A stretch of DNA of 7,872 nt, taken from positions 1 to 7,872 of the forward strand of contig DSDS01000146.1 in NCBI GenBank assembly GCA_011048585.1, read 5' to 3'. The notes under the pieces were generated by a model that made no database searches, was not told where the DNA came from, and saw only the letters and a program-made list of their open reading frames with translations. The position numbers and the translations under genes were made by a program. Position 1 is the first letter of the stretch; each line of letters begins with the position of its first letter. This stretch comes from Desulfurivibrio alkaliphilus. Its GTDB lineage: Bacteria > Desulfobacterota > Desulfobulbia > Desulfobulbales > Desulfurivibrionaceae. This document shows, piece after piece, positions 1-6,375 of this stretch.

Positions 1-875
1 CTAAAAAGCCCCTGCCAGAAGAATTTTATGTTGCCGTCGTCCCGGCGGCGGGGAGGTTCTTTGGCCAGATTTTCCGCCAGGCGGACAAAGGTGCGGGAGG
101 AGGGGGCGTCGGGGAAGAGGTCGCTGACCAGGCGCTGGCCGCGGACGGCCAGGGGCAGTTTGCTGTCGTGGGGGATATGGCCGATATAATCCAGCGACAG
201 GGTGTCCAGGAAGCGGTCCACCACTATGCTCAATTTGCGGTAGACCGCCAGGGCCTCCTTCTCCGAGCGGGCCTGGTTGATCAGGCAGCGAAAACTCTTG
301 ATGTCGTGGCGGCTGCTCAGCACCTTGATCAGGGCGTAGGCATCGGTAAGGGAGGCGGGTTCCGGGGTGAGGACCACCACCCGCTCCTGGGCCGCCAGAT
401 TGAAGTAGATCACGTTATTGTTGATCCCGGCGGCGGTGTCGATCAGCATGATGTCGACTTCCGTCTCCAGGACCTCCATCTCGGAGAGAAAGTAGAGGCG
501 CTGGTTTTCATTGAGATCGGCCAGTTCCATGATTCCCGAACTGGCGGGCAGAATTCTGATCCCGGCCGGTCCCTCGATCAGAATCTCCCGCAGCTCCTTT
601 TCGCCGGTGAAGACATGGTGCAGATTGAATTTGGGGGTCAATCCCAGCAGAATATCGACGTTGGCCAGGTTGAGGTCGGCATCCAGGACCAGCACCCGCA
701 AACCGCGCCGGGCCAGGTTGTAGGCCAGGTTGGTGACGATATTGCTCTTGCCCACCCCGCCCTTGCCGCTGGTGACGGAGATCACCCGGGGAGGATTGGG
801 GCCGCCTCCTCCCTGGGGTCGTTTGGCCTCGGCCGGTCGGCGCATCATCTTTTCAAGTGTTTGTGCTTGGGTCAT
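1..875 (-). CDS. flhG: FlhG/FleN, MinD-like ATPase controlling flagellar number (3' end cut by window edge)
   Basis: Reading down from an ATG at 873-875, an uninterrupted frame of 291 codons runs off the left edge with two bases of the next codon showing. It is a SIMIBI-class P-loop ATPase of the MinD/ParA type. The deviant Walker A motif SGKGGVGKS is at residues 36-44, the Walker A' region VLVLDADLNLANVDILLG at 61-78, and the switch II motif LIDTAAG at 144-150. The last visible residues (KFFWQGLF, 284-291) form a hydrophobic, aromatic tail of the kind that works as a MinD/FlhG membrane-targeting helix. FlhG proteins are usually 270-300 residues, so only a few residues are missing. The family restrains flagellar number and stimulates the FlhF GTPase through an N-terminal DQAxxLR helix. 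Here that helix reads TQAQTLEK (residues 2-9), keeping Gln, Ala and Leu but not Asp or Arg. The start lies 23 bases after the flhF stop, with only a weak GGAAA-like ribosome site. The gene closes the visible operon. Confidence 0.95.
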   Translation of the reverse strand, partial: MTQAQTLEKMMRRPAEAKRPQGGGGPNPPRVISVTSGKGGVGKSNIVTNLAYNLARRGLRVLVLDADLNLANVDILLGLTPKFNLHHVFTGEKELREILIEGPAGIRILPASSGIMELADLNENQRLYFLSEMEVLETEVDIMLIDTAAGINNNVIYFNLAAQERVVVLTPEPASLTDAYALIKVLSSRHDIKSFRCLINQARSEKEALAVYRKLSIVVDRFLDTLSLDYIGHIPHDSKLPLAVRGQRLVSDLFPDAPSSRTFVRLAENLAKEPPRRRDDGNIKFFWQGLF

Positions 876-898
876 TAGCCTGTTTCCGGTTTATGGTT

Positions 899-2092
899 TT
901 ATTGCAGCCAGCCCGCGGCCTGATTGACGCTTTGCTGGCTGGTCATGGCCGCTTCCCAACCGCGTCCGAACAGGGTTTTCAGAAAATCCTTGGTGGCGGG
1001 CAGAAAATCTTCCGGCACTTTTTGGCCGGTGCAGAGGCAGGCGATGGGCAGTTCGGCCCGGGCCATCTGCTGGCAAAGGGCGGCATAGGCGCGGGTTTCG
1101 TCGAGTTTGGTTAAAATTGCCGCCGGGATCCCCAAGGGGCGGTAAGCGGCGATAATATGGTTGATATCCTCTTTTTTGGCGGTGGCGCTCAATACCAGGT
1201 AGGGCATAATTTCGGCGTGGGGCGAGAACCAGCGGTGCAGCTCCGGGATGTGGCTTTCATCGAAGGGGCTCTTGCCGGCGGTGTCGATGATGATCAGGTC
1301 CTTGTGGCGGTGCTTGTGCAGGGCCCTGGCCAGGTCCTGCTCCCGGAGGGCGACCTCACAGGGGAGTTGCATGATTCTGGCGTAGGTGCGCAACTGTTCG
1401 GTGGCTCCAATCCGGTAGCAGTCCATGGAGAGGAGGGCCACCGAGGCGTTTTCATGGAGGCTGAACCAGGCGGCGATCTTGGCGGCGGTGGTGGTTTTGC
1501 CCACCCCGGTGGGGCCTACCAGGGCGATCACCAGGGGGCCGGCCCCCCGCGGGCCGAGATCGAGGGAGCGCACGTTAAGCTGTTCCAGGATCTGATCGCG
1601 CCAGGAGGCCACCTCCTCAGGCCGGGGCCGACCGTTTTTGCCCTGGGGCGAATGGGGCGCGGAGGAGGTTGGGCTTGGCGTGGGCCGGCGAGGTGTCGGA
1701 GAAACCGACAGGGGGTCGGCTTCTTGACGCTCTCCGCGCCAGGTCCCGAAACGCTGCTGGAGCAGGCGGGCTTCCCGGCTCAAGTTAACACCCGCCGCCG
1801 GGGAGTCATCCGGCGGCAGGGCCCTCGGGGCGAGGGGGGCTGGTCGCCGGCTCTGGCGTGGAACCGGTCTGGCCGGTGGCGCCGCGGGCGAGCCGGCGGC
1901 TATCGTCTCCTCCAGATCAAAATCCACCGCCGCCACCACCTCGACCCAGGAAGCGGTCCGGCCGTAGCCGGGCGCGCCGCTTTCCGGCCTGACGGTGCGG
2001 GTGGAGAGGATGACCGCCTCGCTGCCCAGCTCCTCCTTGACCAGGGCCAGGGCACTCTTGGTGTTGGGAGCCTCAAAGCGCTTAACTTTCAT
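899..2092 (-). CDS. flhF: FlhF, SRP-family GTPase for flagellar placement
   Basis: This 397-residue protein has the three-part FlhF layout. The N-terminal B domain is at about residues 1-60, starting MKVKRFEAPNTKSALALVKEE. A Pro/Arg/Ala/Ser-rich, probably disordered linker spans about 65-160. The NG GTPase domain runs from about 160 to 397. The GTPase motifs are the P-loop GPTGVGKTT (193-201), the SRP-type DxxRxxAxxQL element as DCYRIGATEQL (224-234), G3 DTAGKS (270-275), G4 TKLDE (328-332) and the closing GQKVPED (356-362). FlhF acts at the inner face of the membrane as a GTP-bound homodimer that recruits early flagellar parts, usually at the pole, and is reset by FlhG. The ATG at 2090-2092 begins 15 bases after the flhA stop and has no strong Shine-Dalgarno sequence, so coupling to flhA translation is plausible. 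Oddities are Cys at the usual Thr of DTxRIGA, Lys at the usual Arg of DTAGR, and an Ala-rich stretch after TKLDE where a Gly pair is common. All motifs are otherwise complete and the gene looks functional. Confidence 0.97.
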   Translation of the reverse strand: MKVKRFEAPNTKSALALVKEELGSEAVILSTRTVRPESGAPGYGRTASWVEVVAAVDFDLEETIAAGSPAAPPARPVPRQSRRPAPLAPRALPPDDSPAAGVNLSREARLLQQRFGTWRGERQEADPLSVSPTPRRPTPSPTSSAPHSPQGKNGRPRPEEVASWRDQILEQLNVRSLDLGPRGAGPLVIALVGPTGVGKTTTAAKIAAWFSLHENASVALLSMDCYRIGATEQLRTYARIMQLPCEVALREQDLARALHKHRHKDLIIIDTAGKSPFDESHIPELHRWFSPHAEIMPYLVLSATAKKEDINHIIAAYRPLGIPAAILTKLDETRAYAALCQQMARAELPIACLCTGQKVPEDFLPATKDFLKTLFGRGWEAAMTSQQSVNQAAGWLQ

Positions 2093-2107
2093 GGTGTCTG
2101 TTTACCG

Positions 2108-4222
2108 TTACCTTTTGGGGTTGATCTCCACCGTCCCCAGGGATCTGATCCTGGTCTGGGTGGTGACCTCGTTATGCGAGAGCACCATCACCTGGGGCAT
2201 GAATCGTTCCAGCAGGCGGCGGAGGTGGCGGCGAATGGCGGGTGAGGTCAGAATGATCGGCTGATACCCTTCGCCGGCCACCCGGTCGGCGGCCTGCTGA
2301 ATCTGTTCAAGCAAATGCTGTGCCAAATTGGGCTCCAGGTTGAGGAAAACTCCCTGGTCGGTCTGCTGCAAGGACTCGCGGATCAGATCCTCGGTCTTGG
2401 GAGCCATGGTCAGCACCGCCAGTGAGCCCTGTTCGTCCAGATAGACGCCGGTAATGGAGCGGGCCAGTTTCTGGCGCACGAATTCGGTGAGCAGGTCGGG
2501 GTCTTTGCTGCGGCCGGCGTGGTCGGCCAGGGTCTCGCAGATGGTGAGGAGATCGCGTAGAGAGACCCGCTCCCGCAACAGGTTCTGCAAGACTTTTTGC
2601 AGGCCGCCCAAGGGCAACAGGCCGGGAACCAGCTCCTCCACCACCTTGGGATGGGTTTTGGCCAGGTTGTCCAGCAGCTTCTGGGTGTCCTGGCGGCCCA
2701 GCAGTTCATCGGCGTGGCCGCGCAGCACCTCGGTGAGGTGGGTGGCGATCACGGTGGCGGGATCAACCACGGTGTAGCCGGCCACCTGGGCCTCTTCGCG
2801 CTTCTCTTCGTTGATCCAGGTGGCCGGCAACTGGAAGGCCGGCTCGGTGGTGGGAATCCCCTCGATCTCCCGTTTGGCCGCGCCCGAATCCATGGCCATC
2901 AGATGGCCCATCATCACTTCGCCCCGGGCTACCTCCACCCCTTTGAGCCGGAGGAGATACTCATCGGGTTTCAGTTGCAGGTTGTCGCGGACGTGGAGCG
3001 GCGGCACCAGAATGCCCATATCGATGGCGAACTGGCGGCGGATGGCCCTAATCCTTTCCAGCAGGTCGCCCTGCTGATTTTCGTCCACCAGGGGAATCAG
3101 GCCGTAGCCTACCTCCAGCTCCAGAATGTCCAGGGGCAGCAGCGCCTCCACCGCCTCCGGCGAGCCGGGGTCGGGGGCGGCGGCCTTCTGCTGCCCCTTC
3201 TCCTCGGCCTCCTGGTCCCTGGCTTCGCCGGCGGAGCGCTGGTAGGCCAGCCAGGCCATGCCGCCCATTATGCTGCCCAGCAGCAGGAAGGGCAGGGTGG
3301 GCAGGCCCGGCACCAGGCCCAGCAGCATGACGATTCCCGAGGAGACCCCCAGGGCCTGGGGCTGCATCCCGAACTGGCGGGCGAACTCCTTGCCCATGCT
3401 CTGTTCCGAGGCGGCCCGGCTGACGATGATACCGGTGGAGGTGGAGATCACCAGGGCGGGAATCTGGTTGACCAGGCCGTCGCCGATGGTCAGCAGGGTG
3501 TAGGTGGTGGCGGCGTCCCCGGCGCTCATCTTGTTCATGAACACCCCGATCAGCAAACCGCCGGTGACGTTGATCGCCATGATCACCAGGCTGGCCACCG
3601 CCTCGCCGCGGACGAACTTGCTGGCGCCGTCCATGGCCCCGTAAAACTCCGACTGCTGGGAGATCTCCTTGCGGCGGGCCTTGGCCTCCTGCTCGTTGAT
3701 CAGGCCGGCGTTGAGGTCGGCGTCGATCGCCATCTGTTTGCCGGGCATGGCATCCAGGGTGAAACGGGCCGCCACTTCGGCGATCCGGCCGGCGCCCTTG
3801 GTGATGACGATGAAGTTGATCAGGACCATGATCAGGAAGATGATCAAGCCCACCGCGAAATTGCCCCCCACCACGAAGTCGCCGAAGGACTGGATCACCT
3901 GGCCCACCGCGCCCGAACCTTCGTGACCCTGGAGGAGAATCAGCCGGGTGGAGGCGATGTTCAGCGACAGGCGAAACAGGGTGGTGACCAGCAGGACGGC
4001 GGGGAAGGAGGAGAACTGCAGGGGGTTGCTGTTGTACATCGAGATCAGCAGAATCAGCAGCCCCAGGGTGATGTTCAGGGTCAGGAGCAGGTCGAGGACA
4101 ATGGTGGGCAGGGGCAGGATCATCACCGCCAGGATGGCCACCACGCCCAGGGCCACCACCATGCTGGGCGTTTCCGCGCCGATGCTTTTGAGGCTGATGC
4201 CCGCCGCCTTTTCTTCCGCCAT
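2108..4222 (-). CDS. flhA: FlhA, flagellar type III export gate subunit
   Basis: This 704-residue protein is full length for the FHIPEP family. The N-terminal half (about 20-327) holds around eight hydrophobic segments, roughly at 20-38, 42-61, 70-88, 112-140, 206-228, 243-265, 290-306 and 308-327. Between segments four and five lies the family's conserved cytoplasmic loop, with GAGRIAEVAARFTLDAMPGK at 143-162 and YGAMDGASKFVRGE at 194-207. A charged linker (328-360, rich in Glu, Gln and Lys) leads to the cytoplasmic domain (about 362-704) that forms a nonameric ring docking chaperone-substrate complexes. The loop carries charged residues needed for proton-driven export. Position 207 is Glu where I recall Asp (D208) in Salmonella FlhA. 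The ATG at 4220-4222 lies 6 bases after the flhB stop, and a GAGG at 4235-4238 inside the last flhB codons could serve as ribosome site, though its 12-base spacing is long. A secretion-system paralogue (SctV) is unlikely given the all-flagellar context. Confidence 0.98.
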   Translation of the reverse strand: MAEEKAAGISLKSIGAETPSMVVALGVVAILAVMILPLPTIVLDLLLTLNITLGLLILLISMYNSNPLQFSSFPAVLLVTTLFRLSLNIASTRLILLQGHEGSGAVGQVIQSFGDFVVGGNFAVGLIIFLIMVLINFIVITKGAGRIAEVAARFTLDAMPGKQMAIDADLNAGLINEQEAKARRKEISQQSEFYGAMDGASKFVRGEAVASLVIMAINVTGGLLIGVFMNKMSAGDAATTYTLLTIGDGLVNQIPALVISTSTGIIVSRAASEQSMGKEFARQFGMQPQALGVSSGIVMLLGLVPGLPTLPFLLLGSIMGGMAWLAYQRSAGEARDQEAEEKGQQKAAAPDPGSPEAVEALLPLDILELEVGYGLIPLVDENQQGDLLERIRAIRRQFAIDMGILVPPLHVRDNLQLKPDEYLLRLKGVEVARGEVMMGHLMAMDSGAAKREIEGIPTTEPAFQLPATWINEEKREEAQVAGYTVVDPATVIATHLTEVLRGHADELLGRQDTQKLLDNLAKTHPKVVEELVPGLLPLGGLQKVLQNLLRERVSLRDLLTICETLADHAGRSKDPDLLTEFVRQKLARSITGVYLDEQGSLAVLTMAPKTEDLIRESLQQTDQGVFLNLEPNLAQHLLEQIQQAADRVAGEGYQPIILTSPAIRRHLRRLLERFMPQVMVLSHNEVTTQTRIRSLGTVEINPKR

Positions 4223-4228
4223 GATCCG

Positions 4229-5290
4229 TTATTTCCTCAAGTTGTAAACGTAGGCCAGCACTTCCGCCACCGCCTGGAACAGGTTTTCCGGAATGCTGTC
4301 GCCGATCTCCACCCTCTTGTAGAGGGCCTGGGCCAGGGGTTTATCCTCCACCACCGGCACCTGGTGCTCCCTTGCCAGCTCCTTGATTTTCCGGGCGATC
4401 ACTCCGGCCCCCTTGGCCAGCACCTGGGGGGCCTTCATGCTCAGGGGGTCGTACTTGATGGCGACGGCCAGGTGGGTGGGGTTGGTGATCACCACATCCG
4501 CCTTGGGCACCTCGCTCATCATCCGTTTACGGGCCATCTCCATCTGGATCGACCGTATTCGTCCCTTGACGTGGGGGTCGCCCTCGCTCTGCTTGCTCTC
4601 ATCCTTCAGATCCTGCTTGGTCATCTTCATCTTCTCGATGAATTGCCAGCGTTGGAAGGCGTAGTCGGCGGCGGCGATCAGGGCGATAACCACGGCGCAC
4701 TTCAAGAAGATCCAGAAAGCCGTCTCCGCCATGAACATCATGATCGGATAGGGGGCCTTGTCCATCAGGGGCATGATCTCCGGGGTCGCGTTTCGCACCT
4801 CGCTGAACGCGATATAGCCCACCAGGCCCAATTTGGCCAGGGACTTGAGGAAGTTGGCCATGGCCTGCTTGGAAAAAAGGCGCCCGAACCCCTTGAGCGG
4901 ATCGATCTTCTCCAGCTTGGGGGTGATCTTTTCGGTGGTGAAGAGCACCCCCACCTGGAAGTAGTTGGCCAGCAGGGCCACCAGAAAGACGGTGAGCATC
5001 AGCGGCCAGAGCAGCGCCAGCATGATCAGCATCGCCTGCCGTGAAATGGCGCTCATGTTGCCCGGGGTGAGCGCGATATCGTGGAGATTGCTGAAGTAGA
5101 ACTGCATCATCCCGGTGAGCTGGCCAAACATTCGCTCCCCGACGAAATAGAGCAGGATAACCCCGGCCAGCAGGACCGCCGCCGAGGGGACCTCCATGCT
5201 CTTGGCGACATCCCCCTTTTTGCGGGCCTCCAGCAGCCGCCGTTGGGTGGGTTGTTCGGTTTTCTCCTGTCCCGATTGCTCTTCCGCCAT
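4229..5290 (-). CDS. flhB: FlhB, export gate and substrate-specificity switch protein
   Basis: This 353-residue protein starts MAEEQSGQEKTEQPTQRRLL, the typical FlhB opening in which a Lys/Arg-rich tail (about 1-30) precedes four hydrophobic segments near 35-52, 86-110, 150-170 and 185-212. The cytoplasmic part contains the autocleavage motif NPTH at residues 270-273 within ADVVITNPTHLAVAIKY. Family members cut themselves between Asn and Pro, and this allows the change from rod/hook export to filament export. About 80 residues follow the cleavage site (VPVVEDKPLAQALYKRVEIG at 301-320), the normal FlhB C-terminal fold. The protein lacks the longer tail of Salmonella FlhB (383 residues), as many non-enteric homologues do. 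The ATG at 5288-5290 is only 3 bases past the fliR stop and has no clear Shine-Dalgarno sequence, suggesting translational coupling to fliR. Nothing in the sequence suggests damage. Confidence 0.98.
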   Translation of the reverse strand: MAEEQSGQEKTEQPTQRRLLEARKKGDVAKSMEVPSAAVLLAGVILLYFVGERMFGQLTGMMQFYFSNLHDIALTPGNMSAISRQAMLIMLALLWPLMLTVFLVALLANYFQVGVLFTTEKITPKLEKIDPLKGFGRLFSKQAMANFLKSLAKLGLVGYIAFSEVRNATPEIMPLMDKAPYPIMMFMAETAFWIFLKCAVVIALIAAADYAFQRWQFIEKMKMTKQDLKDESKQSEGDPHVKGRIRSIQMEMARKRMMSEVPKADVVITNPTHLAVAIKYDPLSMKAPQVLAKGAGVIARKIKELAREHQVPVVEDKPLAQALYKRVEIGDSIPENLFQAVAEVLAYVYNLRK

Positions 5291-5293
5291 CTT

Positions 5294-6085
5294 CTAACCC
5301 AGTCCGGCTCCTATTCGTGGCAGTAATCTGCCCAGCATTTCGAAACGGGCCACCATCAGCGGCGCCAGATAGCCCATGGAGAGGCCGGCAAACATCAGCC
5401 CCAGGGCGATGTTCAGCGGCATGCCCACGATCAGAATCGGAATCTGGGGAACGGTCTTGGCGATGATCCCCATGCCGACGTGGGAGCAGAAAACCGCCAT
5501 GCTGGCCGGAGCCATGATCATCACCGCCAGCACGAACATCTGGGCCGCGCCGCTCATCATCCCCTCGTAGGTGAGCTGGCTGATTCGGCCCAGCCCCCCC
5601 GGGCCCACCCACTGGTAGCTCTGGACCATGGCCGCGAAAAAGATGTGATGGCCGTCGATGGCCAGGAAGATCAGGATGGCGGCGATATTCCAGAGCATCC
5701 CCACCGGCGAGACCTGATTGCCGAACTGGGGGTCCATTACCCCGGCCATCCCCATGCCCATCTGCACCCCCACCACCTGGCCGGCGGTCTCCACCGCCGA
5801 AAAAACGAAGCGGACAAAGAGGGCCAGGATGGCGGCGAAGATCAGCTCCATGATAACAAAGAGGCCGAGCCCCACCGGGGTCTGGGGCAGATCGGCACTG
5901 TTGAGCGGTACCATAGGGGCCAGGACCAGCGAGGTCATCAACGCCAGCAGGATCTTGGCCTGGGGGGGAACCCCCCGGGAACCCAGCACCGGCATTAAAA
6001 ACAGCAGGGGGCCGACGCGGACCATCACCATCAGCACCCGCATGATATGGTCGATGGTCCAATTGAGCAGGGCCGCGTCAACCAT
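5294..6085 (-). CDS. fliR: FliR, flagellar export gate membrane protein
   Basis: This 263-residue, very hydrophobic protein belongs to the FliR/SctT family, whose single copy completes the FliP5Q4R1 export channel. Hydrophobic segments lie near 11-32, 41-60, 70-95, 128-147, 178-200 and 213-240. The conserved family block GQVVGVQMGMGMAGVMDP is at 102-119, and the conserved VPQIPILIVGMPLNIALGL segment is at 212-230. Many homologues have Asn after PQI or PQM where this protein has Pro (residue 216). The ATG at 6083-6085 is 8 bases after the fliQ stop and has a good ribosome site (TGAGGA, 5-base spacer) that includes the fliQ stop codon. The gene contains two 7-base homopolymer tracts (C7 and G7 on the coding strand). 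The reading frame is intact through both. FliR and FlhB are separate genes here, not fused as in some clostridia. Confidence 0.97.
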   Translation of the reverse strand: MVDAALLNWTIDHIMRVLMVMVRVGPLLFLMPVLGSRGVPPQAKILLALMTSLVLAPMVPLNSADLPQTPVGLGLFVIMELIFAAILALFVRFVFSAVETAGQVVGVQMGMGMAGVMDPQFGNQVSPVGMLWNIAAILIFLAIDGHHIFFAAMVQSYQWVGPGGLGRISQLTYEGMMSGAAQMFVLAVMIMAPASMAVFCSHVGMGIIAKTVPQIPILIVGMPLNIALGLMFAGLSMGYLAPLMVARFEMLGRLLPRIGAGLG

Positions 6086-6090
6086 CGCCG

Positions 6091-6096
6091 TCCTCA
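6091..6096 (-). promoter_or_regulatory. Ribosome binding site of fliR overlapping the fliQ stop
   Basis: TGAGGA on the minus strand stands 5 bases ahead of the fliR ATG. Its first three bases are the fliQ stop codon, so ribosomes ending fliQ finish on the fliR ribosome site, an arrangement that suits translational coupling. Confidence 0.8.
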
Positions 6097-6363
6097 GCGC
6101 ACCAGAGTTGGGATGGCGACGATCAGGTTGTGGGTGTAATCAACCATCAGGGAGATCATCCAGCCCGAGAGGAAGAGGACGGTGAGCAGGACCGCGAAAA
6201 TCTTGGGCACGAAGGTCAGGGTCATCTCCTGGATCTGGGTCACCGCCTGGAAAAGGGCGATGATCAGCCCCACCGCCATCCCCACCCCCAGGATCGGCCC
6301 GGCCAGCAGCAGGGTCATCTTCACCGCGTTCTGGATCAACACCACCACATCCGCCGGAGTCAT
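6094..6363 (-). CDS. fliQ: FliQ, flagellar export gate membrane protein
   Basis: This is an 89-residue protein with two long hydrophobic hairpin helices (about 14-41 and 52-77), the standard size and form of FliQ/SctS. The family-conserved stretch VGLIIALFQAVTQIQEMTL spans residues 31-49 and is followed by FVPKI at 51-55. Four copies pack around FliP and FliR in the export core, where the QAxTQIQExTLxFxPK region forms part of the channel wall. The ATG at 6361-6363 is supported by the best Shine-Dalgarno sequence in the window (GGAGGAG, 5-base spacer). The gene follows fliP by 12 bases and precedes fliR by 8 bases. Strong initiation here fits the need for several copies per channel, though that link is inference. 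Confidence 0.97.
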   Translation of the reverse strand: MTPADVVVLIQNAVKMTLLLAGPILGVGMAVGLIIALFQAVTQIQEMTLTFVPKIFAVLLTVLFLSGWMISLMVDYTHNLIVAIPTLVR

Positions 6364-6368
6364 GGCCG

Positions 6369-6375
6369 CTCCTCC
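6369..6375 (-). promoter_or_regulatory. Ribosome binding site of fliQ
   Basis: On the minus strand GGAGGAG lies 5 bases ahead of the fliQ ATG. It is the strongest Shine-Dalgarno match among the genes of this window and fixes the fliQ start. It begins right at the end of the fliP stop codon. Confidence 0.85.

Noticed and set aside
1..3. CTA at the left edge, which would read TAG on the minus strand as an flhG stop
   Set aside because: The flhG frame from 873-875 places codons at 3-5 (TTT) and leaves only bases 1-2 for the next codon, so this TAG is out of frame. The true stop is outside the window.
168..878. Open frame of 236 codons on the plus strand opposite flhG
   Set aside because: It is the antisense of flhG, which carries Walker A, A' and switch II motifs. 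The plus-strand product is rich in Gly, Gln, His and Asp and has no recognisable fold.
876..898. Possible promoter or terminator between flhF and flhG
   Set aside because: The spacer is only 23 bases, with no inverted repeat followed by a T-run and no convincing -10/-35 or -24/-12 pair.
1157..2245. Open frame of 362 codons on the plus strand opposite flhF
   Set aside because: It is antisense to flhF, whose five GTPase motifs are intact. The composition is low in complexity (Gly/Arg-rich) and it has no matching domain.
2597..5044. Open frame of 815 codons on the plus strand opposite flhA and flhB
   Set aside because: It lies wholly antisense to two certain genes. Its product is rich in His, Gln, Gly and Asp without any recognisable domain, as expected when GC-rich codons are read on the opposite strand. 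No ribosome site supports it.
4599..6062. Open frame of 487 codons on the minus strand crossing flhB and fliR
   Set aside because: It is a frame shadow of flhB and fliR, both of which have clear family motifs. The translated product is Gly/Pro/Arg/Asp-rich with no domain and spans a gene boundary.
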